A stretch of DNA of 64,000 nt from Catenulispora sp. MAP5-51 (GCF_041261205.1 NZ_JBGCCH010000010.1:186001-250000), one strand, 5' to 3'. Counted from the first letter of the stretch, positions 38,120 through 47,084 are shown. Notes: generated by a model not told the origin, from the letters alone. Numbers and translations are program-made.

Positions 38120-38788
38120 TCAAGCCAGCAGCCGCGCGACCAACAGCAGGTCCGACACCATCTCCTTATAAGCGGTCTCCTGATTGTCCGCACGCAGCAC
38201 CGCCGACGGATGCGACGTCGCCACGAACGACACCGCGCGCCGCCGCGAGGGGTCCGCGCCGAATCCGGAGTCGCCGGACGGCGGCCACATCAGGACCTTG
38301 CCGCGCTCGCGGGTCACCCGGAACTGCGGGCCGATCAGCGCGCGCCCCGCGGTGGCGCCCAGCGCCACGATCACCTCGGGGTCCACGACGGCCAGCTCCG
38401 CCCGCAGCCACGGCTTGCACGCCTCGATGTGCGGCGTCTCCGGCGTCTTGTGGATGCGGCGGCCTCCTGGACGGTCCTGGATGAAGCGGAAGTGCTTCAC
38501 ACTGTTGGTGACATAGGCCTGCTTCGGGTCGATGCCCGCCTCGGCGATCGCGCGGTCGAACAGTTGCCCGGCGGGCCCGACGAACGGCAGGCCCGCGCGG
38601 TCCTCCATGTCCCCGGGTTGTTCGCCCACGAACACGACCCGCGCGGCGGGGTTCCCCTTGGAGAAGACCGTCTGCGTCGGTCCGCTCAGCGAGCCGGGCA
38701 TGGCCCGGTGGAGTTCGCACCCCTGGCAGGCCAGGGCGGCGGTGCGCAGCGCGTCGATCGAGACTCCGCGCGGAATCGGCAGCGACAT
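38120..38788 (-). CDS. udgX: Uracil-DNA glycosylase of the UdgX type
   Basis: UdgX enzymes remove uracil and stay covalently linked to the abasic site through a histidine. The product has VFVGEQPGDMEDRAGLPFVG (motif A), the GGRRIHKTP loop with His113 matching the UdgX KRRIH signature, and ATSHPSAVLRA (motif B). Cys21, Cys24 and Cys124 are likely Fe-S ligands, and His99 (VKHF) holds the place of the remaining cysteine of family-4 enzymes. ATG 38788 is the domain start. It is cotranscribed with the hotdog gene. Confidence 0.9.
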   Translation of the reverse strand: MSLPIPRGVSIDALRTAALACQGCELHRAMPGSLSGPTQTVFSKGNPAARVVFVGEQPGDMEDRAGLPFVGPAGQLFDRAIAEAGIDPKQAYVTNSVKHFRFIQDRPGGRRIHKTPETPHIEACKPWLRAELAVVDPEVIVALGATAGRALIGPQFRVTRERGKVLMWPPSGDSGFGADPSRRRAVSFVATSHPSAVLRADNQETAYKEMVSDLLLVARLLA

Positions 38789-38850
38789 CGTTATCGTTCC
38801 TTGATTTCCGATGGGTGTTGCCCGGTTTAACAGGCGTCCATTATTGCGCC

Positions 38851-40146
38851 GTGGCACTGACAAAAACGCCGCGAACTGTTCAGTACACCTGTCCGCAATG
38901 CGGGTGGGCGGGGGAGTTCGACGGCAGATTCGCGCCCTGGTGCATCCAGAACGACCATGACCTCGTCGCGAAGGATGAACAGCAGAAGGCGGCGGCACAG
39001 AAGAAGCGGGTTCGGCGGAAGCGCGAGAAGGCGCGACGAAGGGGGGAGGCGCTCGAAGAGCGTCTGGTGCAGCAGGACGATCTCCGCCCCGGAGGTCTGG
39101 CGCGCTTGGCCGCGGTCTTGTTCGGACTGGCTGTCCACGCCCTCACCCTGGCCGTGTTCGCCGGCGCGGTGGCCGCGCTCCTCAGCGGCATCTGGCCGCT
39201 GTACCTCCTCGCGCTTCTCGGGTTCGCCATGGTGTGGATGCTTCGGCCCCGCCTCGCCAAGCGCCCCGGCAGCGGCTGGCTGCGGCGCGAGAAAGCGCCG
39301 CGGCTGTTCGCGATCCTGGACCGGGTCAGCGAGGCCACCGGCGCCCCGACGCCGAAGTACGTCAAGCTCGACGCCCGGTACAACGCAGCCACCGCGCGGC
39401 GCGGCATCCGCCATGAGCCGGTGCTGATGCTCGGCGTCCCGCTGTGGCAGGTGCTCGACGGCGACGAGCGGTTGGCGCTGCTCGGCCACGAACTCGGCCA
39501 CCAGGTCAACGGCGACACCACTCAGGGCGTCCTGGTCGCCACCGCGCACCGCAGCCTGCACGAGTGGCGGGTGCTGTTCTATCCCTCCACCGCCAGGCGC
39601 CCGGCGCGCGGCTCCGGCGCGGCGGGGCTCGCACAGCTTCTGCTCCCCGTGATCCTCCTCCCCTTCTATCTGCTGATGACCGGACTGCAGATGTTCTACG
39701 GCTGGCTCCAGATCCACGTGTCGCTGCGGGCCGAGTTCCTCGCCGACGACATCGCCGCGCAGACCGCGTCCACCACGGCCGCGCTCGCCTTGATGCGCAA
39801 ACTGAGCGCGCGCCTCTCGGTGGAGACCTACGTGACCCGCACCAAGTTCGGGCGCAGGACCGCGCGCAACAACCCGACCTCCGAGGACGCGATGGAGATG
39901 TGGGTCGGGCTGCAGGACTACATCAAGACCGTTCCGGAGCACGAGTACGTCCGCGCGGCGCGGCTGTCGGAGTACCGAGGTACGCAGATCGACGCCTCGC
40001 ACCCCGCGGACTACCTGCGCATCCGGCTGCTCAAGGGGCGGCCGCCCCGCGCCGCTGCCGTGACGGTCTCCGAGGACGAGTGGCTGGGCGTCGACCTCGA
40101 ACTCGCGCCCTACGTCGCGGAAATCGGCCGGTCGATGCTCCGCTAA
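38851..40146 (+). CDS. M48 membrane metalloprotease with N-terminal zinc ribbon
   Basis: The first 40 residues form a zinc-ribbon-like module (YTCPQCGWAGEF, then WCIQNDHD). A charged helix (residues 45-75), two membrane helices (about 90-125) and an M48 domain with HELGHQ follow. The third ligand is probably in EFLADD. A further membrane helix pair lies in the middle. M48 proteases degrade membrane proteins. GTG 38851 is the start. The gene diverges from udgX. The cysteine module is an unusual addition. Confidence 0.88.
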   Translation: MALTKTPRTVQYTCPQCGWAGEFDGRFAPWCIQNDHDLVAKDEQQKAAAQKKRVRRKREKARRRGEALEERLVQQDDLRPGGLARLAAVLFGLAVHALTLAVFAGAVAALLSGIWPLYLLALLGFAMVWMLRPRLAKRPGSGWLRREKAPRLFAILDRVSEATGAPTPKYVKLDARYNAATARRGIRHEPVLMLGVPLWQVLDGDERLALLGHELGHQVNGDTTQGVLVATAHRSLHEWRVLFYPSTARRPARGSGAAGLAQLLLPVILLPFYLLMTGLQMFYGWLQIHVSLRAEFLADDIAAQTASTTAALALMRKLSARLSVETYVTRTKFGRRTARNNPTSEDAMEMWVGLQDYIKTVPEHEYVRAARLSEYRGTQIDASHPADYLRIRLLKGRPPRAAAVTVSEDEWLGVDLELAPYVAEIGRSMLR

Positions 40147-40149
40147 GAA

Positions 40150-40177
40150 AAGGGGGAGTCCGCCCGGACTCTCCCTT
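40150..40177. terminator. Shared terminator between M48 and MFS genes
   Basis: AAGGGGGAGTCC and GGACTCTCCCTT pair with one mismatch around a 4-nt loop. On the minus strand the stem is followed by TTTTCTTAG, so it acts best for the MFS transcript. Confidence 0.8.
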
Positions 40178-40180
40178 CTC

Positions 40181-40210
40181 TTAGTCCTGTTCAGCGCTGT
40201 TCAGTCCTGC
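40181..40210 (-). repeat. 10-bp repeat re-copying the stop codon of an MFS gene
   Basis: Three 10-bp units (TTAGTCCTGT, TCAGCGCTGT, TCAGTCCTGC) lie end to end. On the coding strand they give TGA (real stop, 40203-40201), TGA and TAA in three different frames. Confidence 0.9.
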
Positions 40211-41472
40211 CACTCCCGCAGCGGCCGGATCGCCAGCACCGAGGCGACGATCCGCAGTCCGCCGCCGACCACCCAGGGCACCGCCAGCCCGAACCACCCC
40301 GCGATCAGCCCGCCGGCCAGTGCGCCCAGCGGCTGCATCCCCCACACCACCATGATCCCCGCGCTCGACACCCGGCCCAGCAGGTGCGGCGGGACCAGCC
40401 GCTGCCGCTGCGTCACCACCGCCACGTTCCACAGCGAGGCGCTCATGCTGCCGACACCGAGCAGCACGCCGACGACGAACAGGTTCGGTCCGAACACGCC
40501 GATCCCTATGCCCGCCAAGGGAGTCACCGAGGAGCACAGGCGCGCCACCACGCGTCCGCCGAGCCGGGCCACCGCGGCCCGGCTGAACAGCCCGCCGACG
40601 ATGCCGCCGATCGCCGCGATGCTCAGCAGCACGCCGTACCGGTGGGTCCCGACGTAGAGGACCAGCGTCGCGGCTCCCATCGTCGTGCCGAAGTTCGCCG
40701 CCGCCGACAACATCGTCGTGGTGCGCAGCAGCCGGTGATGCGCCAGCCACGTCAGGCCCTCCTTGACGTCGGCGCGCAGAGCCCGCCGCTGCCCGCCCAC
40801 CGCGGCGGCCGGCGCCCCGGACCGGGGCAGCCGCGCGATCAGCAGCATGGACACCGCGAACGTCACGGCGTCGGCCCAGAACGGCAGCGTCGGGGTCAGC
40901 GCGAACAACGCCGCGCCGAGCGCCGGCCCCACGAAGTCCTTGGCCACCGACTGTGCGGTGAACAACTGTCCGTTCGCCGAGATCAGGCGCTCGCGCGGGA
41001 CCACAGAGGTCATCAAGGGCTGCGAAGCGCTCTTGGCCAGGGCGGCGGCCATGCCCAGACCGAAAGCGAGGACGTAGAGCGCCGCCAGTCCCCAGCCGGC
41101 GCCGCGGTCCATGGCCAGCAGCCCGACGGCCAGTACGCACAGCAACTGCCAGCCCTGCGCGCGGATGGACAACCGCCGGCTCTCCGACCGGTCGGCGATC
41201 GCCCCGGCCTGCAAGGAGAACACCAGCCAGGGCAGGGTCCCGGCGACAGTGAGCCCGGATATCAACCGGGGATCCCTGGTGTACCCGGCGGCGAGCAGCG
41301 GCAGGGTGGCGACGAACACGCCGTCGCCGAGCACGGAGACGGCGCCGGCGGTGAACAGCAGATGCCAGTCATGGCCGAGCTTGCCGGGGCGCGGCTCGCG
41401 GCGGCGGCCCGGCGCGGGGGAGTCCGCGGAGTCGGAGCGAGGGGAGTCGGAACGCAGAGAGACGAGGGTCAT
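40201..41472 (-). CDS. MFS transporter, drug-efflux-like
   Basis: The protein has about twelve helices and MFS_3 motifs: AGAIADRSESRRL after helix 2 and SASQPLMTSVVPRERLISANG between helices 4 and 5. This is the same class as the iron-box exporter but a distinct sequence. ATG 41472 is taken as the start. It is divergent from a DUF5937/ArsR-type regulator with an AT-rich dyad between them, so it is likely the regulated target. The substrate is unknown. Confidence 0.88.
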   Translation of the reverse strand: MTLVSLRSDSPRSDSADSPAPGRRREPRPGKLGHDWHLLFTAGAVSVLGDGVFVATLPLLAAGYTRDPRLISGLTVAGTLPWLVFSLQAGAIADRSESRRLSIRAQGWQLLCVLAVGLLAMDRGAGWGLAALYVLAFGLGMAAALAKSASQPLMTSVVPRERLISANGQLFTAQSVAKDFVGPALGAALFALTPTLPFWADAVTFAVSMLLIARLPRSGAPAAAVGGQRRALRADVKEGLTWLAHHRLLRTTTMLSAAANFGTTMGAATLVLYVGTHRYGVLLSIAAIGGIVGGLFSRAAVARLGGRVVARLCSSVTPLAGIGIGVFGPNLFVVGVLLGVGSMSASLWNVAVVTQRQRLVPPHLLGRVSSAGIMVVWGMQPLGALAGGLIAGWFGLAVPWVVGGGLRIVASVLAIRPLREWQD

Positions 41473-41509
41473 GGTCAAAGACTCGAAGACGGGCCTGCGC
41501 CGGAGCTAC

Positions 41510-41529
41510 GATTTACCCCTCGCTAAATC
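41510..41529. promoter_or_regulatory. Dyad operator between MFS and ArsR-type genes
   Basis: GATTTA and TAAATC form perfect 6-bp arms around an 8-nt spacer, 17 bases upstream of the regulator GTG and 38 bases upstream of the MFS ATG. AT-rich dyads of this type suit an ArsR-family repressor. Confidence 0.6.
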
Positions 41530-41545
41530 ACCAGGGGGTGCGCCG

Positions 41546-42535
41546 GTGGCGAGGCCGATCCGCATACCGATCGCCGGGAACGAGATGGCCCGTGTCCGTT
41601 TCGCCATCTCGCCGGTCTATGAGGCGCTTCAGGCCGTGGACGTGCTCCACGCGCCGGGCAAGCACGCCGTCCACCTGCCCTGGGTGCGCTGGGCGCGGCC
41701 GTTGCTGGCCCAGGTCCCCGGGACGGAGATCCTTGCCGGGTTCGCTGATCGGACCGTCCGGCCCGGCGTCCTGGTCCCGCCGCCGGACGTCCACATGCCC
41801 CCGCTGGAAGAGGAGCTGGAGAACATCCGGACCGCCGATCCAGAGCGGGTCCGGCGTTTCTTCGACAACAACGGCGCGCCGAGCGACCGCTTCCAAAGGG
41901 AGTTCTACGACGACCCGCCGGCCGGTCTGGCCCGGCTCGCCGACGTCCTGCGCCGGGTGTTCGACGTGTTCGTCGCCCCGCACTGGCCGCGGATGCTCGG
42001 GGTGCTGGAGGCCGACATCGCCTACCGGGCCCGGGTGCTGGCCGACGCCGGCGTGGCCGCGGTCTTCGACGACCTGCACCCCGCCGTCCGCTGGTCGGAC
42101 GGGGAACTGCGGATGCACGGCCCGGGAATCAGCGAGGCCGTGTGGCCGTTGGCTGCTAAAGAAGTGGTCCTCGAAGGCCGCTCGCTGGTGCTCTCCCCGA
42201 GCGTACTGGGCTGGCCCGACATCTGTGTGAACACCAAGCCGGTGACCTCCGGCCTGCTGCACTATCCGGCGCGGGCCGTGGCCACGGTCTGGGAGACCCG
42301 CCGCCCGGCGCCGGACGCGCTGGCCGCACTGCTCGGCCGCACCCGGGCCGAGCTGCTGGTCCAGCTCGCCGAACCGGGCACCACCGGGGAGCTGGCCGGG
42401 CGGCTCGGCGTCACCGCCGGTGCGGTCTCCCAGCACCTCGGGGTGCTGCGCGGGGCCGGTCTGGTGGCCACGCGCCGCGACGGCCGGGCGGTGCTGCATC
42501 TGCGGACCGAGCGCGCCGAGGCGCTCCTGGGGTGA
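41546..42535 (+). CDS. ArsR-type HTH regulator with DUF5937 N-terminus
   Basis: The first 230 or so residues form the DUF5937-like sensor (ARVRFAISPVYEALQAVDVLH, then FFDNNGAPSDRF and a segment ending PSVLGWPDICV). The C-terminal 80 residues are a winged helix of the ArsR type (AELLVQLAEPGTTGELAGRL, VTAGAVSQHLGVLRGAGLV). GTG 41546 starts the protein. It faces an MFS transporter across a dyad operator, a usual arrangement for a local repressor. Confidence 0.9.
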   Translation: MARPIRIPIAGNEMARVRFAISPVYEALQAVDVLHAPGKHAVHLPWVRWARPLLAQVPGTEILAGFADRTVRPGVLVPPPDVHMPPLEEELENIRTADPERVRRFFDNNGAPSDRFQREFYDDPPAGLARLADVLRRVFDVFVAPHWPRMLGVLEADIAYRARVLADAGVAAVFDDLHPAVRWSDGELRMHGPGISEAVWPLAAKEVVLEGRSLVLSPSVLGWPDICVNTKPVTSGLLHYPARAVATVWETRRPAPDALAALLGRTRAELLVQLAEPGTTGELAGRLGVTAGAVSQHLGVLRGAGLVATRRDGRAVLHLRTERAEALLG

Positions 42536-42690
42536 GGTGCGGCCCCGGGGTGTCTTGAAAGCGTGCGAGGTGCCGATGCTTGTCGGCGGAATACGCAACA
42601 ATGGAGGACCGCTGCGCGTACCGGCCACGAACACCGGCGGCTAGGCACCATGTGACGGCGGCCGTGGGGCCCGCGGGAAGGACTGAGAAC

Positions 42691-43407
42691 GTGAGCAGCG
42701 ACCTCATCGACACCACCGAGATGTACCTGCGGACCATTTACGAGCTCGTGGAGGAGGGCATCGTCCCGCTGCGCGCCCGGATCGCCGAGCGGCTGGGCCA
42801 GAGCGGCCCGACCGTCAGCCAGACCGTGGCCCGCATGGAGCGCGACGGGCTCCTGACCGTCGAGGGCGACCGCCACCTGGAGCTCACCTCCGCCGGCCGC
42901 GAGCAGGCCACGCGCGTGATGCGCAAGCACCGGCTGGCCGAGCGGCTGCTGACCGACGTGATCGGGCTGGCGTGGGAGGACGTCCACGTCGAGGCCTGCC
43001 GCTGGGAGCACGTGATGAGCGAGGCGGTGGAGCGGCGCCTGCTGGAGCTGCTGGACCACCCGACCGAGTCGCCCTACGGCAACCCCATCCCGGGCCTGGC
43101 CGAGCTCGACGACACCGTCGGCGAGGGCGAGGCGTTCCTGGACGCCGACGTGGCCAACCTGCGCGACGTCGTGGAGCGCGGCGCGCGCTCGGCCGCGGCG
43201 CAGAACCTGGTGGTGCGCCGGCTCGGCGAGCCGCTGCAGAACGACCCCGAGCTGATGCTGCGCCTGCGCCGGGCCGGCGTGCAGCCGGGCCAGACGGTCC
43301 GCGCGACGGTCTCGCCCGGCGGTGTGCTGCTGGGCTCGGTCGGCGAGACGGCCGAACTGGACCTGGATCTGGCCGGCCACGTGTTCGTCACGGTGCGCGC
43401 CGCCTGA
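42691..43407 (+). CDS. ideR: Iron-dependent repressor, IdeR/DmdR type
   Basis: The protein is very close to mycobacterial IdeR. It has LIDTTEMYLRTIYELVEEG, the recognition helix segment QSGPTVSQTVARMERDGLL, metal ligands in EACRWEH (Cys, Glu, His) and the Met in TTEM, and a C-terminal SH3-like domain (VRATVSPGGVLLGSVG). With Fe(II) bound it represses siderophore and uptake genes at iron boxes such as 29990. GTG 42691 starts the usual 238-residue length. It is monocistronic. Confidence 0.95.
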   Translation: MSSDLIDTTEMYLRTIYELVEEGIVPLRARIAERLGQSGPTVSQTVARMERDGLLTVEGDRHLELTSAGREQATRVMRKHRLAERLLTDVIGLAWEDVHVEACRWEHVMSEAVERRLLELLDHPTESPYGNPIPGLAELDDTVGEGEAFLDADVANLRDVVERGARSAAAQNLVVRRLGEPLQNDPELMLRLRRAGVQPGQTVRATVSPGGVLLGSVGETAELDLDLAGHVFVTVRAA

Positions 43408-43540
43408 GGCTTCGGCGCGACTAACGGGGAAATTCGGGGCCGTATACCCTGTGTGGGTGAATCCACGCTTTGTGATAGTCAGACCGCCCAGGGTGAGCAA
43501 GAATGGCGAGGCTGTCCAAAATCCTTGGGGGTTCGCCACG

Positions 43541-44689
43541 ATGTCTTCGATATCCGCTCCGGATGCCGACTTAGGCGGCTCGATGCCTTCCTCCTTCCGG
43601 CGTCGGCGCCGCGCCTCCCTGTTCTTCGCCTCCGCGGCGGCTCTGGCCGTGACCGCGTTCGGCGCTCTGCCCGCCACGGCTGCCTCCAGCGCCGGATCGA
43701 ACCCCTCGACCGGGACCGCCAAGGCCGTGGCCGGCCAGGTCGACCTGGACGTGCAACTGCTCCAGGGCCTGCTCGGCGGGCTGCACCTCACCGGGCCCAA
43801 CGGTCTGGACGTACCGCTGGCGAACCTGTCGCTGGGCGAGGCCGACGCGCCGAACGCGAACGGCGACTCGGCGAACTTCACGAACTCCGTGATCCGGCTG
43901 CGCGACGACCTGATCGACACGCTGCACCTCCCGGGACCCGAGGCGGACCTGATCAAGGCCGACGCGGTGTCCGGGACCGCGCGGGTCATCAACGGCCCCG
44001 GCGGCTACGCGCAGGCCTACGCCACGGTCGCGAACCTCAGGCTGTTCCTGCCGCTGCTGACCCTGCCCGGCGCCAGCGCCGACAACGGGATCCTGAAGGT
44101 GGACCTGGTGTCCGCGCAGGCGACCTGCGTGCCGGGGCAGAAGCCGGTGGCCTCGGCGAAGATGCCGACCACGATCAACCTGCTGGGCCGGGACATCCCG
44201 GTCCCGCTGACCGGCGACGTGGCGCTGAACCTCCCCGGGGTCGCGGACATCGACGTGCACCTGGCACCGGCCACCACCGTGAACGGCGCCGGCGCCTCCT
44301 CCGCCGTCGAGGCGCGGGTCACCGTGAACGCGCTGGGGCTGGCGAAGGTGAGCGGCGCGATCGTGCTGGCGTCGGCGTCGTGCACGACGCCGAGCGCGGC
44401 GGCGGCCGGCGGCGCGAACCCGACCGGGCAGCCGCCGGCGTCGAGCTCCGCGCCGGGCGCCGGGACGACCACGACCGCCGCGGCGGCGCCGACGTCCAAG
44501 GCCGGCGCGGTCACGACCTCCCCGGCGGCGCTGGACGCGAACGCGGACACGACCGGAGCGCTGGCGCACACCGGCGCGAGCGGGTCGCTCATGCCGATCG
44601 CGATCGGTGCGGTGGTGCTGGTGGTGGGCGGTGCCGGCCTGGTGCTGTTCCTGCGCAGGAAGGCCGCGGGGCTGCCGCCGAACGAGTAG
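43541..44689 (+). CDS. Secreted LAxTG-anchored protein, SCO1860-like
   Basis: A signal peptide (FRRRRRASLFFASAAALAVTAF, cleavage near ATAA) is followed by a beta-rich domain (TGTAKAVAGQVDLDVQL onward). A Thr/Ala-rich stalk and a cell-wall sorting signal (LAHTG, a hydrophobic helix, then RRKAAG) come last. The LAxTG form suggests attachment by a class E sortase. The domain matches the Streptomyces SCO1860 family. ATG 43541 follows a GGGGG at 9 bases. A strong terminator follows. Confidence 0.85.
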   Translation: MSSISAPDADLGGSMPSSFRRRRRASLFFASAAALAVTAFGALPATAASSAGSNPSTGTAKAVAGQVDLDVQLLQGLLGGLHLTGPNGLDVPLANLSLGEADAPNANGDSANFTNSVIRLRDDLIDTLHLPGPEADLIKADAVSGTARVINGPGGYAQAYATVANLRLFLPLLTLPGASADNGILKVDLVSAQATCVPGQKPVASAKMPTTINLLGRDIPVPLTGDVALNLPGVADIDVHLAPATTVNGAGASSAVEARVTVNALGLAKVSGAIVLASASCTTPSAAAAGGANPTGQPPASSSAPGAGTTTTAAAAPTSKAGAVTTSPAALDANADTTGALAHTGASGSLMPIAIGAVVLVVGGAGLVLFLRRKAAGLPPNE

Positions 44690-44714
44690 GGCGCTGTACT
44701 CGGCAGACATGCAG

Positions 44715-44750
44715 AACGGCGGTCACCGATCGGTGGCCGCCGTTTCGTTT
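44715..44750 (+). terminator. Intrinsic terminator of the LAxTG protein gene
   Basis: AACGGCGGTCACC and GGTGGCCGCCGTT pair around GATC with one mismatch, followed by TCGTTT. It lies 26 bases after the stop. Confidence 0.85.
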
Positions 44751-44829
44751 GTGGCTATCCGTTGTGGCTACTGGTGATCCGCCTTCGTTCCGACCTCTGG
44801 TGCCTTTTGTGCCGCTGGTGTCGCAACCG

Positions 44830-45501
44830 CTAGTACCGCTCGCGTCCGCACGCGTAGGCCAGCGTCGGAATGAGTTCCGCGGCCTCCGGCAGCCACCGGT
44901 TCGACTCCCCCGGCGGGCGCGCCCACTGCACCTGGCCGCCGATGCCCATGCGCGAGGGCGGCGCCACCACGAAATCCTTCTCGCCATGGCAGATCAGGTC
45001 CAGCTGCGCGCGGCCCCAGCCGGCCCGCATGAGCATCTCAGGGATCTTCTTCTTCGTCCCCGGCAGGACGAAGAAGTACAGGCGCCTGGTCGGCGTCGCC
45101 GCGACCGGCCCCAGGGCCGCTCCGCTGCGCTCCAGCCGCGCCAGGGCCAGACAGCCGGCCTGCTCCGGGACGTCGATGACGTCGAAGGTGCGGCCGGTGG
45201 GCAGCAGGATCGCCGAGTCGGGGTGCTCCTCCCACCAGCCGTACACGCGCGAGGGCTGGGCGGTGATCTGCTTGGCCCAGTCGCGGTGCGCGGGGTGCGA
45301 GCCCAGGGCCGGGCACGCGGTGTTGCCGCAGGAACAGTGCCAGGCACCGTCCACGCGCAGTACCGACGCGCCCGGGAGGATGTCCCAGTGCCGTTCCTCG
45401 ATGTAGTTCAGCGCGGCGGCCTTCAGCCCCAGCGGGTCCGCCCCCAGCGGGGCGGGACCGGGCTCGGCGAGGTCGCTCTCGGGGAGTGACAGCACAGTCA
45501 T
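44830..45501 (-). CDS. Bifunctional primase/polymerase (Prim-Pol) domain protein
   Basis: The 223-residue protein carries the archaeo-eukaryotic primase-like domain: HWDILPGASVL, a CSCGNTAC cysteine cluster, SHPAHRDWAKQITA, and FDVIDVPEQAG, the likely catalytic acidic pair. Similar short proteins are annotated as bifunctional DNA primase/polymerase in Streptomyces. It lacks the helicase domain of full-length plasmid primases. ATG 45501 is the start. It is adjacent to the SCO1860-like gene, as in Streptomyces. Confidence 0.83.
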   Translation of the reverse strand: MTVLSLPESDLAEPGPAPLGADPLGLKAAALNYIEERHWDILPGASVLRVDGAWHCSCGNTACPALGSHPAHRDWAKQITAQPSRVYGWWEEHPDSAILLPTGRTFDVIDVPEQAGCLALARLERSGAALGPVAATPTRRLYFFVLPGTKKKIPEMLMRAGWGRAQLDLICHGEKDFVVAPPSRMGIGGQVQWARPPGESNRWLPEAAELIPTLAYACGRERY

Positions 45502-45674
45502 GTGCCCATAACGCGAGTGACAGGAGTCTGGTTACGGGTCGCATGTCACCTGATTGCCCGAATGTGCAAGAGGTCTGATATTTCGTTGTCCTTGATAGCC
45601 GTTCGCGGTCTAGATCGGTATTCATGTTCAACAATCAGTGTTCGTCCGATTGCTCGGCGGGTATCACCGGGGGT

Positions 45675-47084
45675 ATGGAGGGGCACCGAGGGCCGCGCGA
45701 GCCGAATCGGAGACTCGCCGAGCTGATCGCCGAGGCCGGCTGCTCGAACGCCGGGTTGGCCCGGAGGGTCAATATGGCGGGCGCCGAGCTGGGCCTGGAC
45801 CTGCGCTATGACAAGACCTCGGTGGCGCGCTGGCTGCGCGGACAGCAGCCGCGGGCCACCACGCCGGCGCTGATCGCCGAGGCGCTGGGCCGCAAGCTCG
45901 GCCGGCCGGTCACCGTCGAGGAGATCGGCATGGTGGACGAGCGGGACGGGAGTTCCTCGCTCGCCCTGGGGCTGGGCGCCGACACCCAGGAGGCGATCGC
46001 GGTCGCGGCCGGGCTGTGGCGCGCCGACGCCGCCGGACGGGAGCAGTTGCGCGCGGCCTCGTTCGCGGTCACGGCGATGGTCGGGCCCAGCCGGGACTGG
46101 CTGATCATGCCGGAGGACCCGGTGGTGGCGCGGGGGATGGCCGCGGCCAAGAACGGGCACGCGCCGCTGCGCGTCGGCCTGTCCGACGTGGCCGCCGTGC
46201 GGGCCGCCACCGACGCCTTCCGGGCGCTGGACCACCGTTTCGGCGGCGGGCACGTCCGGGTGCTGGCCGTGCGCTATCTGGACGGGGTCGTCGCCGAGCT
46301 GCTGCGCGGGACCTACCCCGAGCGGGTCGGGCGCCAGCTGTTCGGCGCCGCCGCCGCGCTCACCGAGCTGGCCGGCTACCTCGCCTGCGACACCGGCCGC
46401 CTGGGCCTGGCGCAGCGGTACTACATCCAGGCTCTGAGGCTGTCCCAGGCGGCCGGCGACCGGGCCCACGGCGGGCACATCCTGTCGGCGATGAGCCACC
46501 TGGCCAACTCCCTCGGCGCGCCCCGGGAGACCGTGCAGCTGGCGCGCTCGGCCGACGAGGGGGCCCGGGGCATGGCGTCGGCGCACGTGCGCGCGGAGTT
46601 CTTCTGCGCCGAGGCGCGCGGGCACGCCGCGATGCGCGACCGCCGCGCGGCCGAGCAGGCGCTGGGCCGGGCCACGGACGAGTTGGAGCGCAGCGGGGGC
46701 GACGCGCCGGTCTGGTCCTCCTACTTCGACCACCACTACATAGCCGACGCGGCGGCCGCCTGCCACCGTGATCTGGACCAGCCGCGCCAGGCCGCCGAAC
46801 AGGCCGCGGCCGCGCTGGCCGGCTTCGGGATGGACAAGACCCGGCGCCGGGTGCTGAACCTGTTCACCCTGGCCTCGGCCCGGGTGCAGGGCGGGGAGGT
46901 GGAGGCCGGCTGCGCGGCGGCGACGGAGGCGGTGAAGCTGTCCGCGCGGGCGCGTTCGGCCCGCGCGGTGGAGGCGCTGCACGATTTCGACCGGCGCCTG
47001 GACCCGTACGCGACCGTCGCGGCGACCCGCGAGTTCCGCGGCCTGATCGCGGCCCGCAGGCCTGGCGAGCCCATCAACGCCTGA
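45675..47084 (+). CDS. XRE/TPR regulator, NsdA-like
   Basis: The N-terminal part (RRLAELIAEAGCSNAGLARRVN to SVARWLRGQQPRATTPALIAEAL) is an XRE-type domain. The rest is alpha-helical with TPR-like repeats (LAQRYYIQALRLSQAAGDRAHGG). This is the layout of the Streptomyces sporulation/antibiotic regulator NsdA and relatives. The frame continues upstream to 45624; ATG 45675 is chosen for the start of the domain, but the ribosome site is weak for both. Confidence 0.83.
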   Translation: MEGHRGPREPNRRLAELIAEAGCSNAGLARRVNMAGAELGLDLRYDKTSVARWLRGQQPRATTPALIAEALGRKLGRPVTVEEIGMVDERDGSSSLALGLGADTQEAIAVAAGLWRADAAGREQLRAASFAVTAMVGPSRDWLIMPEDPVVARGMAAAKNGHAPLRVGLSDVAAVRAATDAFRALDHRFGGGHVRVLAVRYLDGVVAELLRGTYPERVGRQLFGAAAALTELAGYLACDTGRLGLAQRYYIQALRLSQAAGDRAHGGHILSAMSHLANSLGAPRETVQLARSADEGARGMASAHVRAEFFCAEARGHAAMRDRRAAEQALGRATDELERSGGDAPVWSSYFDHHYIADAAAACHRDLDQPRQAAEQAAAALAGFGMDKTRRRVLNLFTLASARVQGGEVEAGCAAATEAVKLSARARSARAVEALHDFDRRLDPYATVAATREFRGLIAARRPGEPINA

